This document shows, piece by piece, positions 51,088 to 60,423 of a stretch of DNA of 64,000 nt. The notes beneath the pieces were generated by a model. The model saw nothing but the letters and a program-made list of their open reading frames with translations, searched no databases and was not told where the DNA came from. Made by a program: the position numbers and the translations under genes. Source of the DNA: an alpha proteobacterium U9-1i (lineage in GTDB: Bacteria; Pseudomonadota; Alphaproteobacteria; Caulobacterales; Aquidulcibacteraceae). The stretch is taken from positions 248,001-312,000 of the forward strand of contig BBSY01000001.1 in the NCBI GenBank assembly GCA_000974665.1, given 5' to 3'. Positions within the stretch are counted from its first letter, which is position 1; the number at the start of each line of letters is the position of its first letter.

Positions 51088-51489
51088 TCAGCGCACGCGG
51101 CGCCCGTTCCATGGAGCGTTCTTGATCTCGCCATCGTCGGACGACCAAGTGCCAGTGAAGCTGTTGGCGTCGGCAAACACGAACCGGAAGGTCCCGCGCG
51201 TAACGCCTTCGGGCCAGACGTTCGCCCACGTCCCCGACCACAAAAGCGTGCCATCGGCCTGGCGCACGGCTTCGCCGTAGATCGTCGCGTCCGGCCCCGG
51301 CGAGGGCGACACGCCGTCCAGCGCATCAGGTGAATCCAGGCTGATCTGCATGGGCGTTGCGCCGGATGCGGCCTCGCCACCCTGGTTTGCGGTTTCGGTG
51401 ACCCACGCGCCCACCACGTCGGCCGGCGCCAGCGCCCACGCCGCCACCGGCGCCAGCATCAGTCCCAAAGCCACAAACAAGACCCGCAT
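51088..51489 (-). CDS. Small exported protein of unknown function
   Basis: Protein of about 133 residues with a signal peptide ending in AAWALA, then a beta-rich mature part containing VVGAWVTETAN, GTLLWSGTWANVW, GTFRFVFADANSFTGTW, patterns seen in lipocalin-like or lipid-binding small periplasmic domains. No family could be named. Possible starts are ATG 51501, 51495 and 51489; the last gives a normal signal peptide. It is divergent from another exported protein gene across about 120 bases. Confidence 0.55.
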   Translation of the reverse strand: MRVLFVALGLMLAPVAAWALAPADVVGAWVTETANQGGEAASGATPMQISLDSPDALDGVSPSPGPDATIYGEAVRQADGTLLWSGTWANVWPEGVTRGTFRFVFADANSFTGTWSSDDGEIKNAPWNGRRVR

Positions 51490-51608
51490 CCACATCCCCA
51501 TCGCCTATCCGTCGCGACCAAGCACGCTCACAGATGATCGCGGCGCCAGCATGACCACCGCGAAAGATTTGTGCTAACGTGCGCGCCGCGAGGATAGGGA
51601 GACAGACC

Positions 51609-52340
51609 ATGTCTTGGCGCACGTTGGCCGCTGCAATAGTGTTTGCACTCGCACTTTCGCCACGCCCGGCGCTTGCCGGTGGCGAGCCCTTCCATGTCGC
51701 GCTGTTTTTGCGGGACTTGCCGCCGCAGCTCACGCTGCTCGCGGTCAATTGCTACATCACCGACGATAGCGGCCGTACGCTCGGCGGCGGCGACGCAACG
51801 CATACAATTGTAGGCGGGCGCGTCGAGACGACGCTGCAGATGATCGTGCGCACGCCCTCCACCGATGCGGCGCGGCCGCCAACCGCCTATTGGTGCCGCC
51901 TAGCGCTCAGCGGGCGCTTGGCGGATGGGCGCGGCGTGGCGTTTTGGAGCGAGCATCCTTCGGCGGCCACACGCTGGCGCAGCAATTCCGGCCCCGGCGC
52001 GGCCGAGATGGTGATGCCCGCGGCGGCTGGCTCGACGCCGGCCTTGCGCGTGGTTGGAAACCTGGCGCCGGAGGACGCGGCACTGTTGCTGGCGCCCGGC
52101 GATTGCCCATGCGGCTGCGGCGGCTTGAGCACACAAGGCACGCAAAGCTGCGTCCCGACAAACACGGGCGTGCCGTCGATCGAAGCGCGGCGCGTTCCAG
52201 GGACACGCGCACCGCCCGATTTCTCGCGCCTGCGCGTGACGCCCGGGACGACGACCTCCACAGCAAAGCCACGCGTGGTCGGCGCAGGAGCGTTTGTGTT
52301 TACGGGTACGGGCAGGCTTGAGGCCGCGCCGCCGCGTTAG
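51609..52340 (+). CDS. Exported protein of unknown function
   Basis: Protein of 243 residues with a signal peptide ending in RPALA. The mature part is mostly predicted beta structure and holds six cysteines, three of them in DCPCGCGG near residue 170, which could bind metal or form disulfides. No known family was recognised. GGGAGA lies eight bases before ATG 51609. Its stop overlaps the polA stop by four bases, so the two genes converge. Confidence 0.55.
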   Translation: MSWRTLAAAIVFALALSPRPALAGGEPFHVALFLRDLPPQLTLLAVNCYITDDSGRTLGGGDATHTIVGGRVETTLQMIVRTPSTDAARPPTAYWCRLALSGRLADGRGVAFWSEHPSAATRWRSNSGPGAAEMVMPAAAGSTPALRVVGNLAPEDAALLLAPGDCPCGCGGLSTQGTQSCVPTNTGVPSIEARRVPGTRAPPDFSRLRVTPGTTTSTAKPRVVGAGAFVFTGTGRLEAAPPR

Positions 52341-55204
52341 TGCGCAGCACCCCAAGTGGCGCCGGCCTTGGCTTCGACCGTCAGCGGCACGCTCAGCTGC
52401 ACCACGGGATGCGGCGCCGCTTCCATCACGCGCTTGGCGAGCGCGCAGAGTGCGTCGGCTTCGGCCTCGGGCGCTTCGAACACCAATTCGTCATGGACCT
52501 GCAACAGCATCCGCGCTCGCAGCCCTGAGTCCGCCAGCGCATCCGGCAGGCGGATCATGGCGCGGCGGATGATGTCGGCGGCCGCGCCTTGCAGCGGCGC
52601 GTTGATGGCTTGGCGTTCGCCGAAATTGCGCTCCTGCACATTTTTCGACTTGATGCCGGCAATCCAGATGCGGCGGCCGAAAAGCGTTTTCACGTAGCCA
52701 TTGGCGCGCGCGTAGGCTTTGGTTTCTTCCATGTAGTCGCGGATGCCAGGGAAGCGTTCGAAATAGCGTTTGATGTAGGCGCTGGCTTCCTCTCGCTCGA
52801 TGCCCAAATTGCGGGCGAGGCCGAAGGCGGAAATGCCGTAGATGATACCGAAATTGATCGCCTTGGCGTTGGCGCGAATTTCCTTCGGCATGCCTTCGAC
52901 GGGAACGCCGAACATTTCCGACGCCGTGCGCGCGTGGATGTCGATCCCATCCGCGAACGCCTGCTTCAGTTGCGGGATGTTGGCGACGTGCGCGAGCAGC
53001 CTGAGTTCGATTTGCGAGTAATCCGCTGACACGAGCACATTGCCCTTTTCGGCGATGAAGGCCTCACGGATGCGCCGGCCTTCCTCTGTGCGGATCGGAA
53101 TATTCTGCAAGTTCGGATCGTTGGACGCGAGCCGGCCCGTCGTGCTCGCCGCGAGCGCATATGTCGTGTGCACGCGCTTTGTCTCGGGATTCACCGCCTG
53201 TCCAAGCGCTTCGGTGTAGGTGGAGCGCAGCTTCGAAAGCTGCCGCCATTCAAGCACCTTGTTGGGCAGCGCGTGTTGCTCCGCCAAGGTTTCGAGGATG
53301 GTCGCATCCGTGGACCACGCGCCGGTCTTGGTCTTGGAGCCGCCGGGTAGTTTCAACTCATCGAACAAGATCTCGCCCAATTGCTTGGGCGAACCGATGT
53401 TGAACTCTTTGCCGGCTAGGCCGTAGGCCTCTTCCTCGTATTGCAACATGCGTTGCGCGAAATCGCCGGAGAGGCGCGACAGCATCTGCGTGTCGACCTT
53501 GATCCCCGCGCGCTCCATCGCGGCCAGCACCGCCGGCAAAGGCCGCTCCAGCGTCTCGTAGACGTTGACCAATCGATCCTGCGCCAAACGCGGCTTCAGC
53601 TTCCGATGGAGACGCAAGGCCGCGTCCGCATGTTCGGACGAATACAACGCGAGGCGATCGACGCTCACAAGGTCAAGCGTTTGCGCCGACTTTCCTTTGC
53701 CGGCGACATCACTCAGCGGCGTCAGCGCGTGCGCCAGATGCTGGTTCACCAGTTCGGCTTTGCTATGGTCGTTCAAGCCGCCATAGAGCGCGTAGGAAAT
53801 CAGCATCGGATCGTCGATCGGCGAGAGCGATACGCCGAGGCGCGCGAACATGGCGACGTCAAACTTGACGTTGAGGCCGACCTTGAGAACGCTTTGATCT
53901 TCGAACAGCGATTTGAGCGCGCCGATCGCTTGCATCATGGGAATTTGCTTGCCCGTGTCGGCCACGGCGGCAGTCGCATCGCGTTCACTCGCGAACAACT
54001 CGCCGGCGCGCGGATCTGCGGCGCGATGCGCGAGCGGTACATAGCAGGCGACGTTGGGCCCCAGCGCCAGCGATACACCGACGAGATTGGCCCGCGCTGC
54101 GTCCAAACCATCGGCTTCAACGTCAATGCCGACAGCGCCGAGCGCCTTTGCGCCGGCGATCCAGACTTTCTCCAGCGTGTCGATATCGCGCACGACCTCG
54201 TATTTCTCGCGCAAGAATGGCCGGTTTTCTTCCTCCGCCGCTCCGCCCGTGCTCGGTGTAGCAGACGCGGCGGCAGCGCCCGCCGCGTAGGACGCCACGA
54301 TCTCCGCCCCCTTCTCGCGCGCGAAATGCTCGCGCACCCGCCGCGCCAACGTGCGAAACTCCATGGCGTCGAGGAATTGCAGCAACGTCGTCGCCACGGG
54401 CTCGCTCACAGCGAACTCGGGCCACTTCTCGTTCACCGGCACATCGTCGCGCAACGTGACCAACACCTTCGACAAGCGGATTTGTTCGGCGTGATTGATC
54501 AACGTTTCGCGGCGCTTCGGCTGCTTAATCTCGTTGGCGCGCTCAAGGATCGCTTCGAGCGTTCCGAACGTCGCAATCAATTCCGCCGCTGTCTTGGGCC
54601 CAATGCCCGGCGCGCCCGGCACATTGTCAGTGCTGTCGCCGATCAGCGCCTGCACGTCGATCACCTTGTCCGGCGTGACGCCAAACTTTTCCATCACCGC
54701 TTCGGAGCCTAGCGGCTTTTGCTTCATCGGATCGTAGAGCTCGATCTTGTCGTCCTCGATCAGCTGCATCAGATCTTTGTCGGACGAGACGATCTTCACT
54801 GTCGCCCCGGTCGCCGCAGCTTGACGCGCGTAGGTCGCGATCAGGTCGTCGGCCTCAAAGCCGCCCATCTCGATGCAGGCGACGTTGAACGCGCGCACGG
54901 CGTCGCGGATCAGCGGAAACTGCGGCGCCAAATCCTCTGGCGTCGGCGGACGATGCGCCTTGTATTCCGGATAAAGCTCATTGCGGAACGTGATCTCGGA
55001 TTTGTCGAAGATCACCGCCAGATGCGTCGGCGCATCAGACGCCTTCATCTCCTCCAGGAACTTCCACAGCATGTTGCAAAATCCCGCGACCGCGCCAACG
55101 GGAAGCCCATCCGACGCCCGCGTCAGAGGCGGGAGTGCGTGATACGCCCGGAAAATGTAGCCGGAGCCATCGATCAAAAAGAGGCGGGATTTGGAATCGG
55201 TCAC
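52337..55204 (-). CDS. polA: DNA polymerase I
   Basis: Three-domain repair and Okazaki-fragment polymerase of 955 residues. The 5'-3' exonuclease part includes FRAYHALPPL, VKIVSSDKDLMQLI and GDSTDNVPGAPGIGPKTA. The 3'-5' exonuclease part has IDVEADGLDAARANLVG and retains the catalytic D-x-E. The polymerase has motif A SADYSQIELRLLAH, motif B RANAKAINFGIIYGIS, and motif C LQVHDELVFE. Start is a GTG at 55204. The preceding gene on the same strand is separated by four bases, so polA may be cotranscribed with it. Confidence 0.97.
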   Translation of the reverse strand: MTDSKSRLFLIDGSGYIFRAYHALPPLTRASDGLPVGAVAGFCNMLWKFLEEMKASDAPTHLAVIFDKSEITFRNELYPEYKAHRPPTPEDLAPQFPLIRDAVRAFNVACIEMGGFEADDLIATYARQAAATGATVKIVSSDKDLMQLIEDDKIELYDPMKQKPLGSEAVMEKFGVTPDKVIDVQALIGDSTDNVPGAPGIGPKTAAELIATFGTLEAILERANEIKQPKRRETLINHAEQIRLSKVLVTLRDDVPVNEKWPEFAVSEPVATTLLQFLDAMEFRTLARRVREHFAREKGAEIVASYAAGAAAASATPSTGGAAEEENRPFLREKYEVVRDIDTLEKVWIAGAKALGAVGIDVEADGLDAARANLVGVSLALGPNVACYVPLAHRAADPRAGELFASERDATAAVADTGKQIPMMQAIGALKSLFEDQSVLKVGLNVKFDVAMFARLGVSLSPIDDPMLISYALYGGLNDHSKAELVNQHLAHALTPLSDVAGKGKSAQTLDLVSVDRLALYSSEHADAALRLHRKLKPRLAQDRLVNVYETLERPLPAVLAAMERAGIKVDTQMLSRLSGDFAQRMLQYEEEAYGLAGKEFNIGSPKQLGEILFDELKLPGGSKTKTGAWSTDATILETLAEQHALPNKVLEWRQLSKLRSTYTEALGQAVNPETKRVHTTYALAASTTGRLASNDPNLQNIPIRTEEGRRIREAFIAEKGNVLVSADYSQIELRLLAHVANIPQLKQAFADGIDIHARTASEMFGVPVEGMPKEIRANAKAINFGIIYGISAFGLARNLGIEREEASAYIKRYFERFPGIRDYMEETKAYARANGYVKTLFGRRIWIAGIKSKNVQERNFGERQAINAPLQGAAADIIRRAMIRLPDALADSGLRARMLLQVHDELVFEAPEAEADALCALAKRVMEAAPHPVVQLSVPLTVEAKAGATWGAAH

Positions 55205-55208
55205 AAGG

Positions 55209-56015
55209 CTACCCTAGCGTCCCGCGCACAGCGGCGCGAAAGAAAGAATTGGTTCTGTCGATGAGCGCAGCACTCGGCGTCGGTGCGCGCGGCTTTGACG
55301 CCAGCGCCCAGGCAGCCTGCGCCTCAACGTATGCGTCGATCGCTGGAATCCGTGCGCCTTCACCCATTTCCGCGCTTTCACGCTTCGACAAGCGTAGCGC
55401 TTCAAGCGCATCCGCAGTTTCGCGCGGCAGCACCACGCCCGCCAGCAAACCCGGCAAATCCATGGGCGGCGCGCCGCCCTTCTCGCGCAGCCAGTGAAGC
55501 GCCATCGCGGGCCGGATCACGTAGAAGTATTTTTTGAGCTTCACCAATTCGCGGCCCTCGATGAATCGGCCGCGTTGTGTGGCCAACAGGCCGTGATAAT
55601 GGTGAACATCCGCAAACGCGCTGCGCCATTCTTGTGCCAGCGGCGCGAACGCCGCCATGAACGTAGGGTCGGCGCGATACACCAGCGGCGAAGCAATCCA
55701 CTCGTGGACAACGCTGTTGCCGCGCGCCATGAGTTTGAGCGCCTTGCCAAGGTCCCATCCGTTCACGTCGAACAGGCCATCGATCGGCGATTCGATTACG
55801 TCGCGTCCCGGCCAAAGCGACAGATAATCATCCTCGCGTCGGACATAGATGAAACGCGCGTCGTAGTCGCTATCTGGTGAGTGAAAGCCCCACGCCCGAC
55901 TGCCGCTTTCCACGGCGAGCAAGATGCGCACGTGCGTATCGCGCTCGATCCGCTCAAGCCGCGCCAATACGTCTTGACGCGCGTCGTGCGCGATTGCTTC
56001 TGCAAAGTCCGTCAC
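55209..56015 (-). CDS. Nucleotidyltransferase-fold protein (COG3541-like)
   Basis: Protein of 268 residues. The N-terminal domain has GSRAWGFHSPDSDYDARFIYV, the G-S-x(n)-D-x-D pattern of polymerase-beta-like nucleotidyltransferases, followed by a helical domain with REDDYLSLWPGRDVIE. This resembles COG3541/RlaP-type proteins associated in some genomes with RNA ligase, but no ligase is here. Substrate unknown. Start is a GTG at 56015; it sits four bases upstream of polA on the same strand. Confidence 0.75.
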   Translation of the reverse strand: MTDFAEAIAHDARQDVLARLERIERDTHVRILLAVESGSRAWGFHSPDSDYDARFIYVRREDDYLSLWPGRDVIESPIDGLFDVNGWDLGKALKLMARGNSVVHEWIASPLVYRADPTFMAAFAPLAQEWRSAFADVHHYHGLLATQRGRFIEGRELVKLKKYFYVIRPAMALHWLREKGGAPPMDLPGLLAGVVLPRETADALEALRLSKRESAEMGEGARIPAIDAYVEAQAAWALASKPRAPTPSAALIDRTNSFFRAAVRGTLG

Positions 56016-56046
56016 TTTGGCAATCTAGACGCCGACGATCGACAGC

Positions 56047-56853
56047 TCAACGTTTGAACCACGCATTGTAGTCGTCCCGTTCGCCGCCGGCGGCGATGAG
56101 GGCGGCGGCGTCGCCGGTCGCTAGGAACGCTGTCGCGCTTTGCTTCACCGCGAGCGCGGCGGCGTGAAAAATGCCGGTCGCGGCGCTGAGGCGCTTGGCT
56201 CCCAGGGATTTGAGCGTCGCCAAATCCGGCAGTCCGCTCCACGCCATCAGGTTCAGCGGCATGGCGACGGCTTCAGCCAGCGCTTTGATGTCATCGGGCT
56301 TCATTACCAACGGCGCGAACAAGCCGCTCGCGCCCGCCGCCTTCATTGCGTGGCCGCGTCGGATCGTTTCTTCCAGCGCTTGCTCGGGTGGGACCAAGCG
56401 TTTCAAGAACACGTCCGTGCGAGCGTTGATATAAAGCGCAACGCCGGCGCTCTCCGCGGCTTTGCGCGCGGCTTCGATCTTACGCAGATGCAGATCGTGC
56501 GGCTGCTTGCCGTCCTCAAGATTGATGCCGACGGCGCCTGCACCGATGAGCACGCGCACGTTCTCCGCAACGCCCGACGGCTCATCGGAATACCCACCCT
56601 CGGCGTCGCAGCTAATCGGCACGCCAACGACGCGCGCGATCTCCTCGACCGCAACCGCGAGCTTGGCGATCGGCACGTCGTGGCCGTCGGCGAAACCATG
56701 CGCCCACGCCACGGCCGCGCTTGACGTAGCGATGGCTTTCGCGCCGGCGCGCTCGATGATTGCGGCGCTGGCAGCGTCCCATGCGTTCGGCAGAAGTAGA
56801 AAGTCGGTATGCAGCGCCGTGAATGTCGCGGCGTCGCTGGGGCGTGCGGGCAT
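56047..56853 (-). CDS. Isocitrate lyase/PEP mutase family protein
   Basis: TIM-barrel protein of 268 residues. LLLPNAWDAASAAIIERAG, TSSAAVAWAHGFADG, SCDAEGGYSD with the metal-binding acidic residues and INLEDGK are the superfamily motifs; ALYINARTDVFL follows. It lacks the KKCGH loop of isocitrate lyase, so it is a carboxy-phosphonoenolpyruvate mutase or lyase-like enzyme with unknown substrate. ATG 56853 has GGAGGA nine bases upstream. Confidence 0.82.
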   Translation of the reverse strand: MPARPSDAATFTALHTDFLLLPNAWDAASAAIIERAGAKAIATSSAAVAWAHGFADGHDVPIAKLAVAVEEIARVVGVPISCDAEGGYSDEPSGVAENVRVLIGAGAVGINLEDGKQPHDLHLRKIEAARKAAESAGVALYINARTDVFLKRLVPPEQALEETIRRGHAMKAAGASGLFAPLVMKPDDIKALAEAVAMPLNLMAWSGLPDLATLKSLGAKRLSAATGIFHAAALAVKQSATAFLATGDAAALIAAGGERDDYNAWFKR

Positions 56854-56980
56854 GGGCAAATCCTCCGTGGCGCCGAAGGCATACACGCAAGCCAAGCAAT
56901 AGGCTTGGGGAATCCTGACAGCTGCGCCGCGTTGAGCGGGCGCCTTGGTTGGGCTAGGCCATCCTCCGCACGGGGAACAA

Positions 56981-59014
56981 TTGGACGACACGGCACCTCA
57001 AGACGGCGCGGGCCTCGCGCCTGGCGTTACGCGCGCACCCATCCCCGGCTGGGTGGAGTTGGAGGCGTACGCGCGCCCGGCGTCGCCCAATCCACATTTC
57101 ATCGCCCAAGGCTCGGCGGTGTTGCTGGACGAGGTTCAGGTCGATCTTTGCGGGTCCGAACGTGGCTGGTTTCACCGCCGCGCGGAGATGGTGACTGCGC
57201 ATGGCGGCGCCGAGCGCGTCGCGCAGTTTAGCGCCAGCCTCGACCCCGCGTTTGAGCGCCTGGAGATCCACAGCGTCCGCGTGCTGCGCGGCGAGCGCGA
57301 GATCGACCACACGTTCTCCGATGGCTTCCAGGTTTTGCGCCGCGAACAGAATCTGGAGCGGCTGATCTTCGATGGACGCCTTACCATCCATTTCACAATC
57401 CCTGACGTGCGCCCCGGCGACATCGTCGAGACCATGGTGTCGATCTACGGCATGCGCCGCTCCCTCGGCGGCCGCCATACGGCGTGGATGAATTTCGAGT
57501 GGGGTGCGGGCGTGATCGATCTGCGGGTGCGTCAGCGCGCGCCCGCAAGCCGCACGATCGCCGAATTGCGCATGAACCATCCGCCCGAGCCAAAAATCAT
57601 CGAGCGCGACGGGATCATAGACAAACGCTGGCGCGCACTCGAACGCAAACCGATCAAAGTCGAAAGCCTCGCCCCGCCCTGGATCATCCAGAACGCGTCG
57701 ATTCAATTCTCGGAATGGCGCGACTGGGCCGAAGTGATCGACGTGTTCGCGCCGCTCTACGAAGAGCAAGGGCCGTTGCCCGACGAGATCGAACAAGAAA
57801 TCGCCCGCATTGACGCCACCGAACCGACGCCCGCGGGCCGCGCCGCGGCGATCCTGCGCTTTACCCAAAGCGCGATCCGTTATCTCGCGATCTCGATGGG
57901 CGAAGGCGGCTACACGCCGCGCTCGCTCGCGGTGATCTGCGAGACCCGCTACGGGGACTGCAAGGACAAAGCCAAGCTCTTCGTCGCCATGGCGCGCAAG
58001 CTCCGCCTAGAAGCCGCGCCCGCTTTGGTCGATACCCGCAACGGCTACGCGCTCAACGAGCATTTGCCGAGCGCCCAGGTGTTTGACCATTGCATCGTGC
58101 GAGTGGTGGTCGATGGCGCAGTATATTGGATCGACGGCACCAAGAGCGAGCAAAAGAGCCCGCTCAGCACGCTGCACCAATGCCACCTTGGTTGGGCGTT
58201 GCCGCTTTCACGCGGCGCCACGCTGGAGCGGATGGCTGACCCAACGCCTGCGCACACGATGGAGACGGTTGAGAAAATTGATCTTGGCCCCTCGCCCGAC
58301 CACCATGTTCGTTACGAATGGCGCTCTACGTCCCGCCGCGGGCGCGCCGAATGGGTGCGTGAATTGCTGGCTCGCGAAGGCGCGGTGGGTATGTTCAAGC
58401 TCTACGCCGCCGACGTAGAGCGCGCGTTTCCGCACGCGCAAGTGCTGAAGCAGGACGTCGAGCACGACGACGTCGACAACAACGCCATCACTTTGGTCGA
58501 AGCGTATGACATCGGCCAAGCCTGGACGCATATCGAGAAGCGCGCCTACCAGTTCGCCACGCTCGACCTCACGATGAAATCGCAATTGGGCCGGCTCGAC
58601 GCGGGCACGCCGAAATACCCGATCTATCTCGGCCAACTCGGCAAAGTGTCGCGCCGCGTTGAGATCAATGCGGCGAACAACCTTGCGCTAAAAGGGTGGT
58701 CGCGGAGCGTCGAAGCGTCAGCCTTGAGCTACAAGGTGGAGTTCAAGAAGCTCACGTCGCTCAGCGCTGTACTGGAAGAAACCCTTGAGTTTAAGGCGAT
58801 CACCTTGCCGCCATCGGAAGCGGACAAGTATCGCGCTTTGATCGTCGAACTCGAGAAAACCGACATCGCCATCACAGACACGACGGACAAAAAGGGCAAC
58901 TTCCTCGGCACCGCCGAAGCGGACAAGGCCGCTGGCGGCAACGTTTGGATTTTCCATGTACTCTGGGTCGGCGCGATCGTGGCGTATTGGTATTGGCGAT
59001 ACGTCCAAGGCTAG
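56981..59014 (+). CDS. DUF3857/transglutaminase-like membrane protein
   Basis: Protein of about 677 residues: an N-terminal beta domain (DUF3857, about 25-230), a transglutaminase-like core with the catalytic cysteine in RYGDCKDKAKLFVAM, histidine in FDHCIVRV and aspartate in VYWIDGT, a long C-terminal domain, and a single C-terminal transmembrane helix (VWIFHVLWVGAIVAYWYWRY). The layout resembles periplasm- or envelope-associated proteins of this family, function unknown. Neither start is ATG; TTG 56981 follows GGGGA and is preferred over TTG 56945. No signal peptide is visible. Confidence 0.8.
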   Translation: MDDTAPQDGAGLAPGVTRAPIPGWVELEAYARPASPNPHFIAQGSAVLLDEVQVDLCGSERGWFHRRAEMVTAHGGAERVAQFSASLDPAFERLEIHSVRVLRGEREIDHTFSDGFQVLRREQNLERLIFDGRLTIHFTIPDVRPGDIVETMVSIYGMRRSLGGRHTAWMNFEWGAGVIDLRVRQRAPASRTIAELRMNHPPEPKIIERDGIIDKRWRALERKPIKVESLAPPWIIQNASIQFSEWRDWAEVIDVFAPLYEEQGPLPDEIEQEIARIDATEPTPAGRAAAILRFTQSAIRYLAISMGEGGYTPRSLAVICETRYGDCKDKAKLFVAMARKLRLEAAPALVDTRNGYALNEHLPSAQVFDHCIVRVVVDGAVYWIDGTKSEQKSPLSTLHQCHLGWALPLSRGATLERMADPTPAHTMETVEKIDLGPSPDHHVRYEWRSTSRRGRAEWVRELLAREGAVGMFKLYAADVERAFPHAQVLKQDVEHDDVDNNAITLVEAYDIGQAWTHIEKRAYQFATLDLTMKSQLGRLDAGTPKYPIYLGQLGKVSRRVEINAANNLALKGWSRSVEASALSYKVEFKKLTSLSAVLEETLEFKAITLPPSEADKYRALIVELEKTDIAITDTTDKKGNFLGTAEADKAAGGNVWIFHVLWVGAIVAYWYWRYVQG

Positions 59015-59037
59015 CGCGCGCTTGACACGCTATCGCC

Positions 59038-59053
59038 TACTATGAAATTAGTA
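59038..59053. promoter_or_regulatory. BlaI-type operator in front of the regulator gene
   Basis: TACTATGAAATTAGTA is an inverted repeat TACTA-N6-TAGTA ending four bases before the BlaI-like start. A TTGACA at 59022-59027 could be the -35 box, with the operator over the -10 region. The second copy is at 60362-60377. Confidence 0.6.
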
Positions 59054-59057
59054 TTCG

Positions 59058-59447
59058 ATGGCGCGCAAGCAAAGCCCGAACCTGACGGACGCAGAACTGC
59101 GCGTCATGGGGGTGCTCTGGGACAAGGGCGAAGCGACGGTGCGCGATGTGACCGACGCGCTCGCCCGCAAGCATAAGCTTGCCTACACCACTGTGCTGAC
59201 GGTGCTGCGCGTCCTGACCGAGAAAGGGTTCGTCGCCGCTGACGCAGACGCACGCGCTCATGTGTTCAAACCGCTCTTGAGCCGCGAAGAAGCTCGCGCG
59301 CGCGCGGTTTCGCTTATGGTCGCCTCGTTCTTCGGCGGCTCGCACGACGCGCTGGCGCAGCACCTGATCGAGGAGGACGTGATCGACGTCGACGCACTGC
59401 GCCGTATGGAAACCGCAGCATCGCGCCGAGGCCCCAAACGTGATTGA
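59058..59447 (+). CDS. BlaI/MecI-family transcriptional repressor
   Basis: Winged-helix repressor of 129 residues, released by a partner protease. LTDAELRVMGVLWDKGEATVRDV and YTTVLTVLRVLTEKGFV are the family's recognition and wing segments; the C-terminal part matches the dimerisation helix containing the protease cleavage region (LMVASFFGGSHDALAQHL). The BlaR1-like gene overlaps its end by eight bases. No beta-lactamase gene is adjacent, so control of an envelope function is likely. Confidence 0.92.
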   Translation: MARKQSPNLTDAELRVMGVLWDKGEATVRDVTDALARKHKLAYTTVLTVLRVLTEKGFVAADADARAHVFKPLLSREEARARAVSLMVASFFGGSHDALAQHLIEEDVIDVDALRRMETAASRRGPKRD

Positions 59448-60357
59448 CCTCGCGCTCACCTTGATAACGGCGCAGGCGCTCGCCGCGGCGGTGCTTTGGG
59501 CGCTTGCTCACCTGGCGTTGCGAAGCGTCGAAACCGGCTCAACGCAGGATCGCCTGACGCTCGCGACCTGGACATTCTATGGCGCGGCGTTGCTGCCGCT
59601 GGCGGCGCTGCTGCCGCGCCAACTTGTCGTCTCGCTCGGCGCGAGTGAGGCAGCTTTGTTCACTTGGGCCGCCCCATCTCTGAGCGTCGCACTCCCCTTC
59701 GGCGCAGCGATACTTGGCGCAATCGCCAGCGTGGCGCTGCTTCGCGCCGCCCTCACATATGGGCGGCTGCTGCAGAACGAACGCTTGGTCTCCCGCGCGG
59801 AAGATCTGGCGCCGGCGCGCTTCGGTTTGCCACCAAGCGTGCGGATAGCCGTGTCGGACGATGTTTATGGTCCGCTTTTGGCCAGCCTGATGCAGCCGAC
59901 CATTCTGTTGCCGCGCGCGATGCTCAACTTGCCTCTCACCGAACTGGCGCCGATCCTGCGCCACGAATGCGCACACGTTGGCCGCCACGATGTGCGCAAC
60001 GCGTTGGTGCAGCGCCTCATCCTTGACCTTTTCTGGTGGAGCCCCGCGATGCACGCGCTGGGCAAGCTCCTCACCGAACAACGTGAAATGGTTTGCGACG
60101 CTTACGCCGCAGAGGACGGCGACGCCTACATTCAAACCCTGCTCAAGGAAGCCCGCCGCCGCTGCCCGCCCGCACTGGTCGGCGCGCAAATGAGTGGCGC
60201 TCGCTTGGAGCGGCGCGTGCTTCGCCTCGCCGCGCATCACTTTCACACGGTCGCGCCGTTCATGGTGGCGCTCGCTCTGCTCCTCACGACGTCCGCCCTG
60301 CTCACGCCGCGCGCCGGAACCGCTGGCGAAACCCGCGTCACCATCGCCTCCAGCTAG
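59440..60357 (+). CDS. BlaR1-like M56 membrane metallopeptidase without sensor domain
   Basis: Membrane protease of 305 residues, with several transmembrane helices and the zinc motif HECAH (175-179) in LRHECAHVGRHD plus EQREMVCDAYA downstream carrying another metal glutamate. It has the BlaR1 protease domain but ends soon after a last helix; the extracytoplasmic penicillin-binding sensor domain is missing. It may therefore respond to a different membrane signal. It starts with GTG 59440, overlapping the BlaI-like gene by eight bases. Confidence 0.88.
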   Translation: MIDLALTLITAQALAAAVLWALAHLALRSVETGSTQDRLTLATWTFYGAALLPLAALLPRQLVVSLGASEAALFTWAAPSLSVALPFGAAILGAIASVALLRAALTYGRLLQNERLVSRAEDLAPARFGLPPSVRIAVSDDVYGPLLASLMQPTILLPRAMLNLPLTELAPILRHECAHVGRHDVRNALVQRLILDLFWWSPAMHALGKLLTEQREMVCDAYAAEDGDAYIQTLLKEARRRCPPALVGAQMSGARLERRVLRLAAHHFHTVAPFMVALALLLTTSALLTPRAGTAGETRVTIASS

Positions 60358-60361
60358 CTTC

Positions 60362-60377
60362 TACTATATTTATAGTT
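60362..60377. promoter_or_regulatory. Second BlaI-type operator, before the CPBP protease gene
   Basis: TACTATATTTATAGTT has the same TACTA-N6-TAGT layout as the site at 59038, with an exact palindromic core ACTATA-TT-TATAGT. It lies five bases after the BlaR-like stop and about 47 bases before the protease start, so the protease gene probably has its own BlaI-controlled promoter. Confidence 0.55.
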
Positions 60378-60423
60378 GACGTTGCCCGACGCCCATGCGA
60401 ACCATCCCACACGGGAGGCTCGG